NCBI GenBank assembly: GCA_017404505.1
Contig: JAFRCE010000013.1
Location: 62,001 to 126,000 of the forward strand
Source of the DNA: Solobacterium sp.
GTDB taxonomy: Bacteria > Bacillota_I > Bacilli_A > Erysipelotrichales > Erysipelotrichaceae
DNA length: 64,000 bases
Direction: 5' to 3'
Below are positions 41,221 to 49,233 of the stretch, in pieces. The notes beneath the pieces are model-generated. The model did no database searches. It was not told the origin of the DNA and saw only the letters and a program-made list of their open reading frames with translations. The translations under genes and the position numbers were made by a program. Within the stretch, counting starts at the first letter, position 1, and every line of letters starts with the position of its first letter.

Positions 41221-41970
41221 TTACATCTCTTCTTCGTATTCTTTTTTCGCCAGCCAGCCGCGGAACAGACCGCCTTCAAAGAGCGAAATGATCACAAAGA
41301 AAATGTCCGCAAACAGGATGAAAATGAAGGATGGAATCATGATCCGGGTATACTTCTTTCCAAAGCATTCGCCTTTGCGGATGGCGGCACCCATGCCGGC
41401 CAGATAAAACAGCACGCCGGAGTTGAAGAACAGCAGCAACAATGCGTTCTCCGCGAAACTCCACCAGGCTTCTTTGGGAAACAGGCCGCCGCCGTTCATA
41501 AGACTGAGCGCAATATTCAGCAGCAGAATGCCGATTTCCACGACAAACAGGATCCTGCTTACATTCAGCATCACCCCGCCGCCGATCCCGACGCCGCCGC
41601 CCCAGACAAGATGAGCCCGCGCGCAGAAATTCTCGAACACCTGCATCAGCGGTTCGTTCTGCTTCCCTTCAATGAAACCGTTATTGGCGATGCAGTAAAC
41701 ATGGAGACTCAGACTGTTGTCCCGGCAGAAAACTTCCATCTTTTCAAGAAAACCGAGCACGTGGGATGGCACACCGTCAACGTAAAGCGGCAGACAGAAC
41801 ACGACCGCCTGCGCATCCCGCAGCTGTTCCAGGATCCGTTCGTGATCAGCCGGTGTGCGAAGCGTCTCGCTTACCTGTTCACCGCCGGCAAACAGGCGCT
41901 GCAGAAAGACAAAATAGGACGATGCACTGAATTTCTTTTTCGGACTGCCGTTGATAAATACCGTTTTCAT
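41221..41970 (-). CDS. flavodoxin-fold NAD(P)H oxidoreductase with a C-terminal membrane domain
   Basis: A 249-residue fusion. Residues 1-140 are a flavodoxin-like fold: VFINGSPKKKFSASS near 4-18 is the FMN-phosphate loop and VVFCLPLYVDGVPSHVLG near 56-73 the family motif of NADPH-dependent FMN reductases. Residues ~135-235 contain about three hydrophobic helices (ILFVVEIGILLLNIALSL, ALLLLFFNSGVLFYLAG, IMIPSFIFILFADIFFVII). So the flavin domain is tethered to the cytosolic membrane face. The two-part architecture is unusual for this family. Its start overlaps the stop of the preceding flavodoxin-like gene (ATGA). Expected to be induced under PadR control. Confidence 0.75.
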   Translation of the reverse strand: MKTVFINGSPKKKFSASSYFVFLQRLFAGGEQVSETLRTPADHERILEQLRDAQAVVFCLPLYVDGVPSHVLGFLEKMEVFCRDNSLSLHVYCIANNGFIEGKQNEPLMQVFENFCARAHLVWGGGVGIGGGVMLNVSRILFVVEIGILLLNIALSLMNGGGLFPKEAWWSFAENALLLLFFNSGVLFYLAGMGAAIRKGECFGKKYTRIMIPSFIFILFADIFFVIISLFEGGLFRGWLAKKEYEEEM

Positions 41971-42455
41971 ATCAATGCCTCCACTTCCTCACAGTTCGGA
42001 ACGAAGATCACCTCTGAACGGGCAAAACCGTCATTGACGGCATTGCGTCCGGCAAGATAACGGAAGGTTTCCTTCTCCGCCTCACTGGTTTCACCATAGA
42101 CGATGACTTTCCAGAGATCATGCCGGCCATAGCGCAGCGTATGGTGCATCTGGCCGCCGCGGTAGGTGCTGAACGGCGTGGATGTTCCAATGGAACGGTC
42201 CAGCACATTTTTTACAGCGGTGCTGTATCCGCCGTACAGATTCTTCGTGACGATCACCAGTTCGTCAGCCTGCCCGATCAGCCGGCAGATCTGTTTCAGT
42301 CTGTCTTTCATGAAGCATTCCGCCGGGTGCTTCGTCCAGCAGCCAAAGCAGCCCTGACATGGCGCGTATCTGCCGTCCGCCGCAAAAGCGCGGTCACAGC
42401 CGGCACGGATCATTTCATCATAACGGCTGTCCAGATCGTAAATGATTACTTTCAT
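41967..42455 (-). CDS. flavodoxin family protein with Cys-rich motif
   Basis: A 162-residue flavodoxin-fold protein (164 if it starts at 42461). It carries CQGCFGCWTKHPAEC near 33-47, a four-cysteine motif found in NAD(P)H-dependent FMN/iron-sulfur flavoprotein relatives, and YGGYSTAVKNVLDRS near 75, the FMN-binding core. The ISF-like cysteines may bind a 4Fe-4S cluster or form a redox disulfide. AGGAGA is best spaced for ATG 42455; ATG 42461 overlaps the PadR stop. It is the middle gene of the PadR operon and would be co-produced with the membrane flavoprotein, which suggests an electron-transfer pair. Confidence 0.75.
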   Translation of the reverse strand: MKVIIYDLDSRYDEMIRAGCDRAFAADGRYAPCQGCFGCWTKHPAECFMKDRLKQICRLIGQADELVIVTKNLYGGYSTAVKNVLDRSIGTSTPFSTYRGGQMHHTLRYGRHDLWKVIVYGETSEAEKETFRYLAGRNAVNDGFARSEVIFVPNCEEVEALI

Positions 42456-42457
42456 TG

Positions 42458-43030
42458 TCATTTCTCCTGTGTATTATCCGCATTCTGCATCTGACGGAGT
42501 TTTTCGATTTCTTCAATGCAGTATTCACACCATTCCCGCTGCATTTTTTCATACATGCAGCCAAACGCGATCGTGAGTTTCCAGTAAACCGCCTTCTCAG
42601 GATCATTCACTGCCTGCCGGTACATTTCGGCACTGGCAGAGACCTGCTTTCCTTCATCCGGAAAGACAGACGCATCCTTGAAGGCTTTGAAAAAAGCGAT
42701 GTTCTCTTCCGCCGGCAGTTCACCCATGAAGAAGGTCTTCATCAGAAACGGGTTTTTGTAACCGGCCGGCAGATTGTCATCCCGCAGCCACCGCAGCAGT
42801 TCCGCATGTCCCGCCGGCGTAATGGAAAACACATTCTTGTCCGGTCTGCCGGTCTGAGCCACATGCGTCTGGCTGATCCATCCGGCTTTTTCCATCGTCT
42901 GCAGTTCCCGGTAAATCTGGCTGGTCTGGGCCGTCCAGAAATGATTCAGTGAATCCCGGAATACTGTCCGGATTTCATAGCCGGTCTTATCACCGTTGCT
43001 GATGAGGCCAAGAATACCATGTTTCAGCAT
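42458..43030 (-). CDS. PadR family transcriptional regulator
   Basis: A 190-residue PadR regulator. The winged helix-turn-helix covers residues 1-80: LKHGILGLISNGDKTGYEI, then FWTAQTSQIYRELQTMEKAGW and the wing SITPAGHAEL. The C-terminal ~100 residues are helical (PadR_C/Vir-like) for dimerisation and ligand sensing. PadR proteins repress detoxification or redox genes and are released by phenolic acids or other toxic compounds. ATG 43030 is chosen because AAGGAGC precedes it. Three repeats with 24-base period lie directly upstream, the first a perfect palindrome, so autoregulation is likely. It is followed by two overlapping flavoprotein genes. Confidence 0.85.
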   Translation of the reverse strand: MLKHGILGLISNGDKTGYEIRTVFRDSLNHFWTAQTSQIYRELQTMEKAGWISQTHVAQTGRPDKNVFSITPAGHAELLRWLRDDNLPAGYKNPFLMKTFFMGELPAEENIAFFKAFKDASVFPDEGKQVSASAEMYRQAVNDPEKAVYWKLTIAFGCMYEKMQREWCEYCIEEIEKLRQMQNADNTQEK

Positions 43031-43042
43031 AAACAGCTCCTT

Positions 43043-43104
43043 TATATTCCACTTATGGAATATATTATAGTTCCACTTGTTGAATATATCAACGTTCCAT
43101 TCAC
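43043..43104. repeat. three 24-bp tandem repeats with operator palindrome upstream of padR
   Basis: TATATTCCA-CTTA-TGGAATATA at 43043-43064 is a perfect inverted repeat. Its unit TTCCACTTnTTGAATATAT recurs at 43071 (one arm changed) and partly at 43095 (TTCCATTC), each 24 bases apart. They lie between the pckA terminator and the padR ribosome site and probably bind PadR. The spacing of over two helical turns would place dimers on one face. Confidence 0.6.
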
Positions 43105-43136
43105 AAAAAAAGATGTGCACATCTGTACACATCTTT
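43105..43136 (-). terminator. intrinsic terminator of pckA
   Basis: AAAGATGTG (43109-43117) pairs with CACATCTTT (43128-43136) around ten bases, and seven T follow on the minus strand. Confidence 0.8.
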
Positions 43137-43147
43137 GCGGGTTAATC

Positions 43148-44770
43148 TTACTCTTCGTCGAGTTTCGGACCGGCTGCGACAAGAGCCTTGCCAGCAGGAT
43201 TGGTTTCATACTTGTGGAAGTTCTTGATGAAACGTCCAGCCAGATCTTTTGCCTTGGCTTCCCATTCAGAAGCATCCGCATAGGTATCGCGCGGATCCAG
43301 AATACCGCTGTCAACACCCGGCAGTTCTGTCGGAACTTCGAAGTTGAAATACGGAATTCTCTTTGTCGGAGCCTTGTTGACGTCACCGTTCAGGATGGCG
43401 TCGATGATACCGCGGGTATCCTTGATGGAGATACGCTTGCCTGTACCGTTCCAGCCGGTATTGACAAGATATGCCTTGGCACCGCTCTGCTTCATTCTCT
43501 TGACCAGTTCCTCACCATACTTTGTCGGATGGAGTTCGAGGAAGGCCTGACCGAAGCAGGCACTGAATGTCGGTGTCGGTTCTGTGATGCCGCGTTCCGT
43601 ACCGGCCAGCTTGGCTGTGAAACCGGACAGGAAGTAGTACTGTGTCTGTTCCGGATCAAGAATGGAAACCGGCGGCAGTACTCCGAAGGCATCGGCAGAC
43701 AGGAAGATAACGTTCTCAGCTGCCGGGCCGGAAGATGTCGGGCGGATATTCTGAACGATCTTTTCGATATGATCGATCGGATAGGAAACACGTGTGTTTT
43801 CCGTTACGGTCTTGTCAGCGAAATCGATTTTGCCGTTTTCGTCAACGGTGACGTTTTCCAGCAGAGCGTCTCTGCGGATGGCGTTGTAGATATCCGGTTC
43901 GGATTCCTTGTCAAGGTTGATGACCTTGGCATAGCAGCCGCCTTCGAAGTTGAAGACGCCTTCGTCATCCCAGCCGTGCTCATCATCACCGATCAGCAGA
44001 CGCTTCGGGTCAGTGGACAGCGTTGTTTTGCCGGTTCCGGAAAGACCGAAGAAGATGGCAGTGTTCTTGCCTTCCATATCGGTGTTGGCGGAGCAGTGCA
44101 TTGCAGCGATGCCCTTGAGCGGCAGATAGTAGTTCATCATGGAGAACATACCCTTCTTCATTTCGCCGCCATACCATGTGTTGAGGATGACCTGCTCACG
44201 GCTTGTGATATTGAATGCGACAGCCGTTTCGGAGTTCAGTCCCATTTCCTTGTAGTTGTCAACCTTGGCCAGAGAAGCCGTGTAGACAATAAAGTCAGGT
44301 GTGAAGTTCGCAGCTTCCTCTTCGGTCGGCTTGATGAACATGTTTCTGACGAAATGAGCCTGCCATGCGACTTCCATAATGAAGCGTACAGCCATGCGGG
44401 TATCCTTGTTGGCGCCGCAGAAGGCATCAACGACAAACAGTCTCTTGTCAGACAGTTCCTTGACAGCGAGATCCTTCAGGATCGCCCAGTTTTCTTCTGA
44501 AAGCGGATGGTTGTCATTCGGATACTCCGGTGAGTTCCACCATACGGTGTCCTTGGAATTCTCATCCATGACAATGTACTTGTCCTTAGGAGAACGGCCG
44601 GTATAGATACCTGTCATAACGTTGACAGCGTCCAGTTCTGTCAGCTGGCCCTTCTCATAACCTGTCAGTTCCGGTTTCATTTCTTCATTGAACAGAACTT
44701 CGTAGGAAGGGTTGTATATGATGTCCTTGACACCGGTAATTCCATACTTCGTTAAATCGATCTGAGTCAT
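43148..44770 (-). CDS. pckA: ATP-dependent phosphoenolpyruvate carboxykinase
   Basis: A 540-residue enzyme, the normal length of the ATP-type PEPCK. The P-loop is [13 protein letters not shown] near 245-257 (kinase-1a), followed by [19 protein letters not shown] near 268 (kinase-2 and metal site) and the adenine-binding TRVSYPI region near 325. RSPKDKYIV near 65 is the substrate Arg motif. It interconverts oxaloacetate + ATP and PEP + ADP + CO2. In many anaerobes it runs toward oxaloacetate to fix CO2 and make ATP. The neighbouring oxaloacetate decarboxylase and BirA genes suit that. ATG 44770 is chosen for the GAGG site and known N-terminus ([11 protein letters not shown]). Promoter at 44838-44865. 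Confidence 0.95.
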   Translation of the reverse strand: MTQIDLTKYGITGVKDIIYNPSYEVLFNEEMKPELTGYEKGQLTELDAVNVMTGIYTGRSPKDKYIVMDENSKDTVWWNSPEYPNDNHPLSEENWAILKDLAVKELSDKRLFVVDAFCGANKDTRMAVRFIMEVAWQAHFVRNMFIKPTEEEAANFTPDFIVYTASLAKVDNYKEMGLNSETAVAFNITSREQVILNTWYGGEMKKGMFSMMNYYLPLKGIAAMHCSANTDMEGKNTAIFFGLSGTGKTTLSTDPKRLLIGDDEHGWDDEGVFNFEGGCYAKVINLDKESEPDIYNAIRRDALLENVTVDENGKIDFADKTVTENTRVSYPIDHIEKIVQNIRPTSSGPAAENVIFLSADAFGVLPPVSILDPEQTQYYFLSGFTAKLAGTERGITEPTPTFSACFGQAFLELHPTKYGEELVKRMKQSGAKAYLVNTGWNGTGKRISIKDTRGIIDAILNGDVNKAPTKRIPYFNFEVPTELPGVDSGILDPRDTYADASEWEAKAKDLAGRFIKNFHKYETNPAGKALVAAGPKLDEE

Positions 44771-44810
44771 GTTTAACCTCTTTCCTTTATTCTCCGAGTT
44801 TGTTAAATAT

Positions 44811-44865
44811 TTCCCAAACTCAAATAAATCATGTATGATTATATCACGGTGAAAACCATAAACAA
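44811..44865. promoter_or_regulatory. divergent overlapping promoters for pckA and birA
   Basis: Minus strand (pckA): -10 TATAAT at 44838-44843, 16-base spacer, weak -35 TTGTTT at 44860-44865. Plus strand (birA): -35 TTCCCA (44811-44816), 17-base spacer, -10 TATGAT (44834-44839). The two -10 boxes overlap, so the genes may compete for polymerase. Assigned by eye. Confidence 0.45.
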
Positions 44866-44873
44866 GATAAAAT

Positions 44874-45638
44874 ATGCCTTTAAAACTAACTGAAAACGCT
44901 ATCAGACAGCATCTCAAGACGTCATTGAATGATGTAATCGCTTACACAGTGACTGACTCGACCAATAGCCGGGCCAGAGAATTCCTGGCGGATGGAAAAC
45001 AGCCGCCTTTTCTGCTTGTCAGTGAACAGCAGACAGCCGGAAGAGGCCGCCGCGGCAATTCCTTTTTTTCGCCGGAAAGCGGTCTGTATTACACCCTGGT
45101 CATCCGGCCGGACGATACCCGACTGGCCATTGAGAAAACAACCCTGGCGGCTGCCGTCTCAGCCTGCGAGGCAATTGAGGAAACAGCCGGCATCACATGC
45201 GACATCAAGTGGGTCAACGACCTGTACCTGGATGGCCTTAAGGTCGCCGGCATTCTGTGCGAGGCGCCCCGCAGTCCGCAGAATGAAGTCATGGGAATCA
45301 TCATCGGCATCGGCATCAACGTCGCCGCCCGGGAATTCCCCAAAGAGCTGCGCAGTAAAGCAGGTTCCCTGAACCGGCCCGATCTGGACCGCAATCAGCT
45401 TGCGGCAGTCCTGACTGACCGTCTTATGCATTGGACCGGTAACCTATCGGATCCCGAACTGATCAGAGAATACCGCCGGCGTTCCTTCCTGATCGGCAAA
45501 AATGTTGCCTTTATCCTGAACGGTAAGGAAATACACGGCCGGGTAACAGGCATCAACGAGGAAGGCAATCTGATCATCGAAGCTGATCAGACCTACGTCC
45601 TCAGTTCCGGCGAAGTATCTCTGTCATCCTGGGAATAA
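44874..45638 (+). CDS. birA: biotin--[acetyl-CoA carboxylase] ligase (BirA type, no DNA-binding domain)
   Basis: A 254-residue biotin protein ligase. The biotin-binding loop [12 protein letters not shown] is at 56-67, the catalytic [16 protein letters not shown] near 110-125 (Lys and Asp contacts), and the C-terminal SH3-like domain from about 210. It activates biotin with ATP and attaches it to carrier lysines. The N-terminal helix-turn-helix seen in repressor-type BirA is absent; only ~25 residues precede the core, so it cannot repress. No clear ribosome site precedes the ATG. The gene sits between pckA and the oxaloacetate decarboxylase operon, whose carrier subunit it should biotinylate. 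Confidence 0.9.
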   Translation: MPLKLTENAIRQHLKTSLNDVIAYTVTDSTNSRAREFLADGKQPPFLLVSEQQTAGRGRRGNSFFSPESGLYYTLVIRPDDTRLAIEKTTLAAAVSACEAIEETAGITCDIKWVNDLYLDGLKVAGILCEAPRSPQNEVMGIIIGIGINVAAREFPKELRSKAGSLNRPDLDRNQLAAVLTDRLMHWTGNLSDPELIREYRRRSFLIGKNVAFILNGKEIHGRVTGINEEGNLIIEADQTYVLSSGEVSLSSWE

Positions 45639-45644
45639 TGAAAA

Positions 45645-45675
45645 GATCGTGATCAGTGATCACGATCCTTTTGTT
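45645..45675. terminator. bidirectional intrinsic terminator between birA and the oad operon
   Basis: Perfect ten-base arms GATCGTGATC (45645-45654) and GATCACGATC (45658-45667) around AGT, followed by CTTTTGTTTT on the plus strand; four T follow on the minus strand. Confidence 0.85.
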
Positions 45676-46800
45676 TTAGAATGCGCCGAAGATCTTCAGC
45701 ATGAAGCCGGCTGCGACAGCCGAGCCGATGACACCGGCAACGTTCGGACCCATGGCATGCATGAGCAGATAGTTGCTCGGGTTGGCTTTCTGGCCTTCGA
45801 TCTGGCTGACACGGGCAGCCATCGGAACCGCCGATACACCGGCCGAACCGATCAGCGGGTTGACCTTGCCGCCAGTGACCTTGTACATGATCTTACCGAT
45901 CAGCAGACCGCCGATGGTCGAGAAGCAGAAGGCAATCAGACCGAGGACAATGATCTCGATCGTCCGGAATGTCAGGAAGGTCGGAGCGACTGCCTTGGCA
46001 CCTACCGAGAGGCCAAGGAAGATAATGACCATATTCGTCAGGGCATTCTGAGCTGTATCGCTCAGTCTGTCCGTCAGGCCTGTTTCTTTCAGCAGGTTGC
46101 CCATCATCAGCATGCCGACAAGCGGTGCTGTGTCAGGAATCAGCAGAACAACGAATGTCGTAACGGCAATCGGGAAGATAATGCGTTCCTTTTTGGAAAC
46201 GTTACGGGCCTGCTTCATAACTGTCTTACGCTCGGTTTCCGTTGTCACCAGACGCATCAGCGGCGGCTGGATCATCGGAATCAGAGCCATGTAGGAATAA
46301 GCAGCGATGGCAATCGCCGGCAGATAGTCCATGGCCAGCTTGGACGCGGTCAGGATGGCTGTCGGTCCGTCGGCACCGCCAATGACACCGATCGCCGCGG
46401 CAACCTTCGGTTCAAATCCCAGCAGCAATGCCATCAGGAAGGCTGTGAAGATACCGAACTGCGCGCCGGCTCCCATCAGTAATGAAGATGGATTGGCAAT
46501 CAGCGGTCCGAAATCCGTCATGGCTCCGGTGCCCAGGAAGACCAGGGACGGATAGATGCCATATTCCACACCGAGTGAAAGATAGTGGATCAGACCGTCG
46601 GTAATGCCTGTCCGCGGCAGATTTGCCAGCAGCACACCGAAGGCAATGGGAACCATCAGCAGCGGTTCGTATTTCTTATGAATGCCCAGGTACAGCAGTA
46701 CGAAGGCAACAATGATCATGACCAGATAACGCGGATCTTCAAATATACCGGCAAAACCTGATTCAGAGAAAATCTTTCCTAATATATCAAAAATATTCAT
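45676..46800 (-). CDS. oadB: sodium pump decarboxylase beta subunit
   Basis: A 374-residue integral membrane protein of the oxaloacetate decarboxylase beta-subunit family with about nine transmembrane segments. Conserved stretches include TAMTDFGPLIANPSSLL near 112, GVIGGADGPTAILTASKL near 158 and LIGSAGVSAVPMAARV near 320, which carry the Asp and other residues that bind carboxybiotin and Na+. It decarboxylates the carboxybiotin and exports Na+ ions. It is the last gene of the four-gene operon oadA-oadG-biotin carrier-oadB. AGGAG lies nine bases before the ATG. Confidence 0.93.
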   Translation of the reverse strand: MNIFDILGKIFSESGFAGIFEDPRYLVMIIVAFVLLYLGIHKKYEPLLMVPIAFGVLLANLPRTGITDGLIHYLSLGVEYGIYPSLVFLGTGAMTDFGPLIANPSSLLMGAGAQFGIFTAFLMALLLGFEPKVAAAIGVIGGADGPTAILTASKLAMDYLPAIAIAAYSYMALIPMIQPPLMRLVTTETERKTVMKQARNVSKKERIIFPIAVTTFVVLLIPDTAPLVGMLMMGNLLKETGLTDRLSDTAQNALTNMVIIFLGLSVGAKAVAPTFLTFRTIEIIVLGLIAFCFSTIGGLLIGKIMYKVTGGKVNPLIGSAGVSAVPMAARVSQIEGQKANPSNYLLMHAMGPNVAGVIGSAVAAGFMLKIFGAF

Positions 46801-46810
46801 CAGATCACTC

Positions 46811-47209
46811 CTACTGAATGGTCGCCACTGTCATCTCAGATGTTACGGACGCTCCTTTGGCAACAAGAACGGAAGTAACCGTGCCTGCTTTCGGGGCAAG
46901 AACCTCATTTTCCATCTTCATCGCTTCCAGGACGAACATGATGTCGCCTTCCTTGACAGCCTGACCGACGGAAACGCGGACGTCCAGAATCGTACCTGGC
47001 ATCGGTGCCTTGACCGGATCACCAAGTCCCTGCTCGGCAGCCGGTGCCGGAGCAGCGGCTGGTGCGGCGGCTGGCTGAGGCGCTGCTGCCGGTGCGGCCT
47101 GAACCTGTGGTGCCATAGGTTCCGCCTGACCCGCGTATACTGCTGTGGCCTGTCCTTTTTCGACTTCCACTTCGTATTTTTTACCATTTAACGCAATGAT
47201 GTATTTCAT
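46811..47209 (-). CDS. biotin carboxyl carrier subunit of the sodium-pump decarboxylase
   Basis: A 132-residue carrier. An N-terminal ~30-residue segment ([18 protein letters not shown]) is followed by a flexible Pro/Ala-rich linker (residues about 35-62, [13 protein letters not shown]) and a C-terminal biotinyl domain (65-132). The biotin Lys lies in [11 protein letters not shown] near 98, 35 residues from the end as expected. It carries carboxylate from the alpha subunit OadA to the membrane beta subunit. In many bacteria this domain is fused to OadA; here it is separate, as in the glutaconyl-CoA/methylmalonyl-CoA decarboxylase type. GAGGT precedes the ATG. Confidence 0.92.
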   Translation of the reverse strand: MKYIIALNGKKYEVEVEKGQATAVYAGQAEPMAPQVQAAPAAAPQPAAAPAAAPAPAAEQGLGDPVKAPMPGTILDVRVSVGQAVKEGDIMFVLEAMKMENEVLAPKAGTVTSVLVAKGASVTSEMTVATIQ

Positions 47210-47226
47210 ATGTTATACCTCTTTCT

Positions 47227-47694
47227 TCAGTCCAGAGCCCGGATCGACTTGAAGACCAGCTCATTGAGCGGGATCTTGGTCTGATCACAGACAATCGCCA
47301 TAAGGCACGCAGCTGTCTTTTCATCGACATCGAAAAGGAGCAGCTCACCGGCATATCCATCCGGCTGTACCGGAGTGGCTGCTGTCGCAGCAGGTGCCGG
47401 TTTTGGCTCGGCCGGTTTCTTCGCGGCTGGAGTCTCATCTGGTTTCGGGGTGAAGATTCCGATTACTTTCTGAATCGGTCTGTCCCATGTTTCGTCTCTC
47501 ATCGCACCGAAAGCAAACTGTTTTGCCGGTTCAGATTCGACGACCTTCTGGTTTGTTTCCGAGACTCTTTCGAAGCTCTCGATGAAGGAAACCAGTTTGT
47601 CGATCAGTATCATGGCAAGCCAGAGAATGCAGAGCATCAGGAAGACGACTGAAACACCGGACACGGCGATAATCAGCGCATCTGTAAACGGCAT
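47227..47694 (-). CDS. oadG: OadG-family subunit of the sodium-pump decarboxylase
   Basis: A 155-residue protein. One transmembrane helix lies at residues 6-32 (DALIIAVSGVSVVFLMLC), typical of OadG/gamma subunits, followed by an acidic and Pro/Ala-rich linker, and a C-terminal domain with DEKTAACLMAIVCDQ near 122-136 and IPLNELVFKSIRAL. This C-terminal part is longer than in classical OadG (about 80 residues) and fits the Firmicutes delta-like type; it probably ties the alpha subunit and carrier to the beta subunit. GGAGG within the end of oadA precedes its ATG, one base after the oadA stop. Confidence 0.85.
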   Translation of the reverse strand: MPFTDALIIAVSGVSVVFLMLCILWLAMILIDKLVSFIESFERVSETNQKVVESEPAKQFAFGAMRDETWDRPIQKVIGIFTPKPDETPAAKKPAEPKPAPAATAATPVQPDGYAGELLLFDVDEKTAACLMAIVCDQTKIPLNELVFKSIRALD

Positions 47695-47695
47695 A

Positions 47696-49081
47696 TTACT
47701 CAGCCTCCGTTATCGTGTAGCTGACTTTCAGGGCTTTCTTTTCATCACGGCTGCGGAAGTATGCTTCAGCCTGCTGCGGGAAGGCAACATAGCTCAGCAC
47801 GTCTTCTTCACTCTCAGCCATCTTTCCGAGATATTCACGGGCAGCCGGAATTTCCGGTTCGATCGTATCGTCGTAACGGCCTTCGTACGGCTTCTCGTCA
47901 CCAAGTGCCAGTTTCATCAGTTCTTCGGAAATCGGTGCCGGTGAATGACCGTACTCACCGCGGCAGTATGCCTTGACTTCTTTCGAAATGGACTTGTAGC
48001 GCTGGCCGGTCAGAACGTTGGAAACAGCCTGGGCACCGACCATCTGGCTCATCGGAGTAACAAGCGGCGGATAACCCATGTCCTTACGGACAAGCGGTGT
48101 TTCCTTCAGTACCGCGTCCAGCTGATCCAGTTTGTTGACAGCAGTCAGCTGGGAAATCAGGTTCGACAGCATGCCGCCCGGAATCTGATAGTTCAGAGCG
48201 TCGATCTTCGTTGTCAGAACCGACGGGTTCAGTCCGCCCTCCTTCAGGAAGCGGGCCTGCACCGGTTTGAAATGGTCGTTGATCTTCTGGCAGACCTTGA
48301 GATCCACACCGGTGTCATAATCCATCTCATGCAGAGTATAGACAAGTGACTCGGTTGACGGATGGGAAGTGCCGCCGGAGAAAATCGAGATGGCTGTATC
48401 CACACCGTCCGCACCGGCTTCAATGGCTTTCAGCAGTGTCATGGAAGCCAGACCGGTCGTGGAATGGGAATGTACATATACAGGAATCTTAACGTCTTTC
48501 TTCAGTTCCTTGACCAGGTCATAGCAGACCTGCGGGCTCATGATGCCGGCCATGTCCTTGATGCACAGGGAATGGCAGCCCATGGATTCCAGTTTCATGC
48601 CCAGTTTGACATAGCTTTCAAATGTGTGGATCGGGCTGATCGTATAGCAGATCGTTCCCTGGGCATGGCCGCCGGCTTTCAGACATTCGTCAATTGCCGT
48701 TTCCATGTTCAGCGGGTCATTCAGGGCATCGAAGATACGGATGATATCAATTCCGTTTTCCACGGATTTGCGTACGAAAGCGCGTACGGTATCATCGGAA
48801 TAATGTCTGTAGCCGAGAATGTTCTGACCGCGCAGAAGCATCTGAAGCTTTGTGTTCTTGACTTTCGAACGAATAAAGCGAAGTCTTTCCCATGGATATT
48901 CATCCAGATAGCGCAGGCAGGAATCAAACGTCGCACCGCCCCATACTTCCAGGGAGTAGTATCCGGCCTGATCCATCGTTTCGAGAATATCTTCAAAATC
49001 CGATCTTGGCATACGTGTGGCGATCTGTGACTGGTTGGCGTCACGGAGTACCACTTCGGTTATGTTAACTTTTCTTTTCAT
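47696..49081 (-). CDS. oadA: oxaloacetate decarboxylase alpha subunit (carboxyltransferase)
   Basis: A 461-residue carboxyltransferase. It opens VNITEVVLRDANQSQIATRM with the metal-binding Asp in LRDANQ; the TIM barrel ends near 285 and includes CIKDMAGIMSP near 170 (reactive Lys) and VYVHSHSTTGLASM near 197 (metal His pair). The C-terminal PYC_OADA part follows to about 440. It moves carboxylate from oxaloacetate to biotin. No biotinyl domain is attached; that is the separate carrier at 46811. ATG 49081 is chosen since GGAG precedes it; a longer frame lacks one. First gene of the operon, with its own promoter at 49115-49144. Confidence 0.93.
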   Translation of the reverse strand: MKRKVNITEVVLRDANQSQIATRMPRSDFEDILETMDQAGYYSLEVWGGATFDSCLRYLDEYPWERLRFIRSKVKNTKLQMLLRGQNILGYRHYSDDTVRAFVRKSVENGIDIIRIFDALNDPLNMETAIDECLKAGGHAQGTICYTISPIHTFESYVKLGMKLESMGCHSLCIKDMAGIMSPQVCYDLVKELKKDVKIPVYVHSHSTTGLASMTLLKAIEAGADGVDTAISIFSGGTSHPSTESLVYTLHEMDYDTGVDLKVCQKINDHFKPVQARFLKEGGLNPSVLTTKIDALNYQIPGGMLSNLISQLTAVNKLDQLDAVLKETPLVRKDMGYPPLVTPMSQMVGAQAVSNVLTGQRYKSISKEVKAYCRGEYGHSPAPISEELMKLALGDEKPYEGRYDDTIEPEIPAAREYLGKMAESEEDVLSYVAFPQQAEAYFRSRDEKKALKVSYTITEAE

Positions 49082-49114
49082 TTCTTTCTTCTCCTGAAAA
49101 AACAAATCCACTCT

Positions 49115-49144
49115 ATAATAATAGATTTTTCATTTTTTTGTTAA
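49115..49144 (-). promoter_or_regulatory. promoter of the oxaloacetate decarboxylase operon
   Basis: -35 TTAACA (49139-49144), 18-base spacer, -10 TATTAT (49115-49120) on the minus strand, leader of about 30 bases to ATG 49081. The region around it is AT-rich. Confidence 0.55.
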
Positions 49145-49192
49145 GGAAATTATATTTTTCCCTTATTTATTGCCTTATTTTGGCTTTTTTTA

Positions 49193-49220
49193 CAAAAAAA
49201 AGCGCTCTCATAAGGAGCGC
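49193..49220 (-). terminator. intrinsic terminator of the PRTase-like gene
   Basis: GCGCTC (49202-49207) and GAGCGC (49215-49220) pair with a wobble extension; eight T follow on the minus strand. Confidence 0.8.
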
Positions 49221-49233
49221 CTGCCGGATGTGA

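Noticed and set aside
43019-44500. A 493-codon plus-strand frame opposite pckA
   Set aside because: Shadow of a highly conserved enzyme; no ribosome site or motif.
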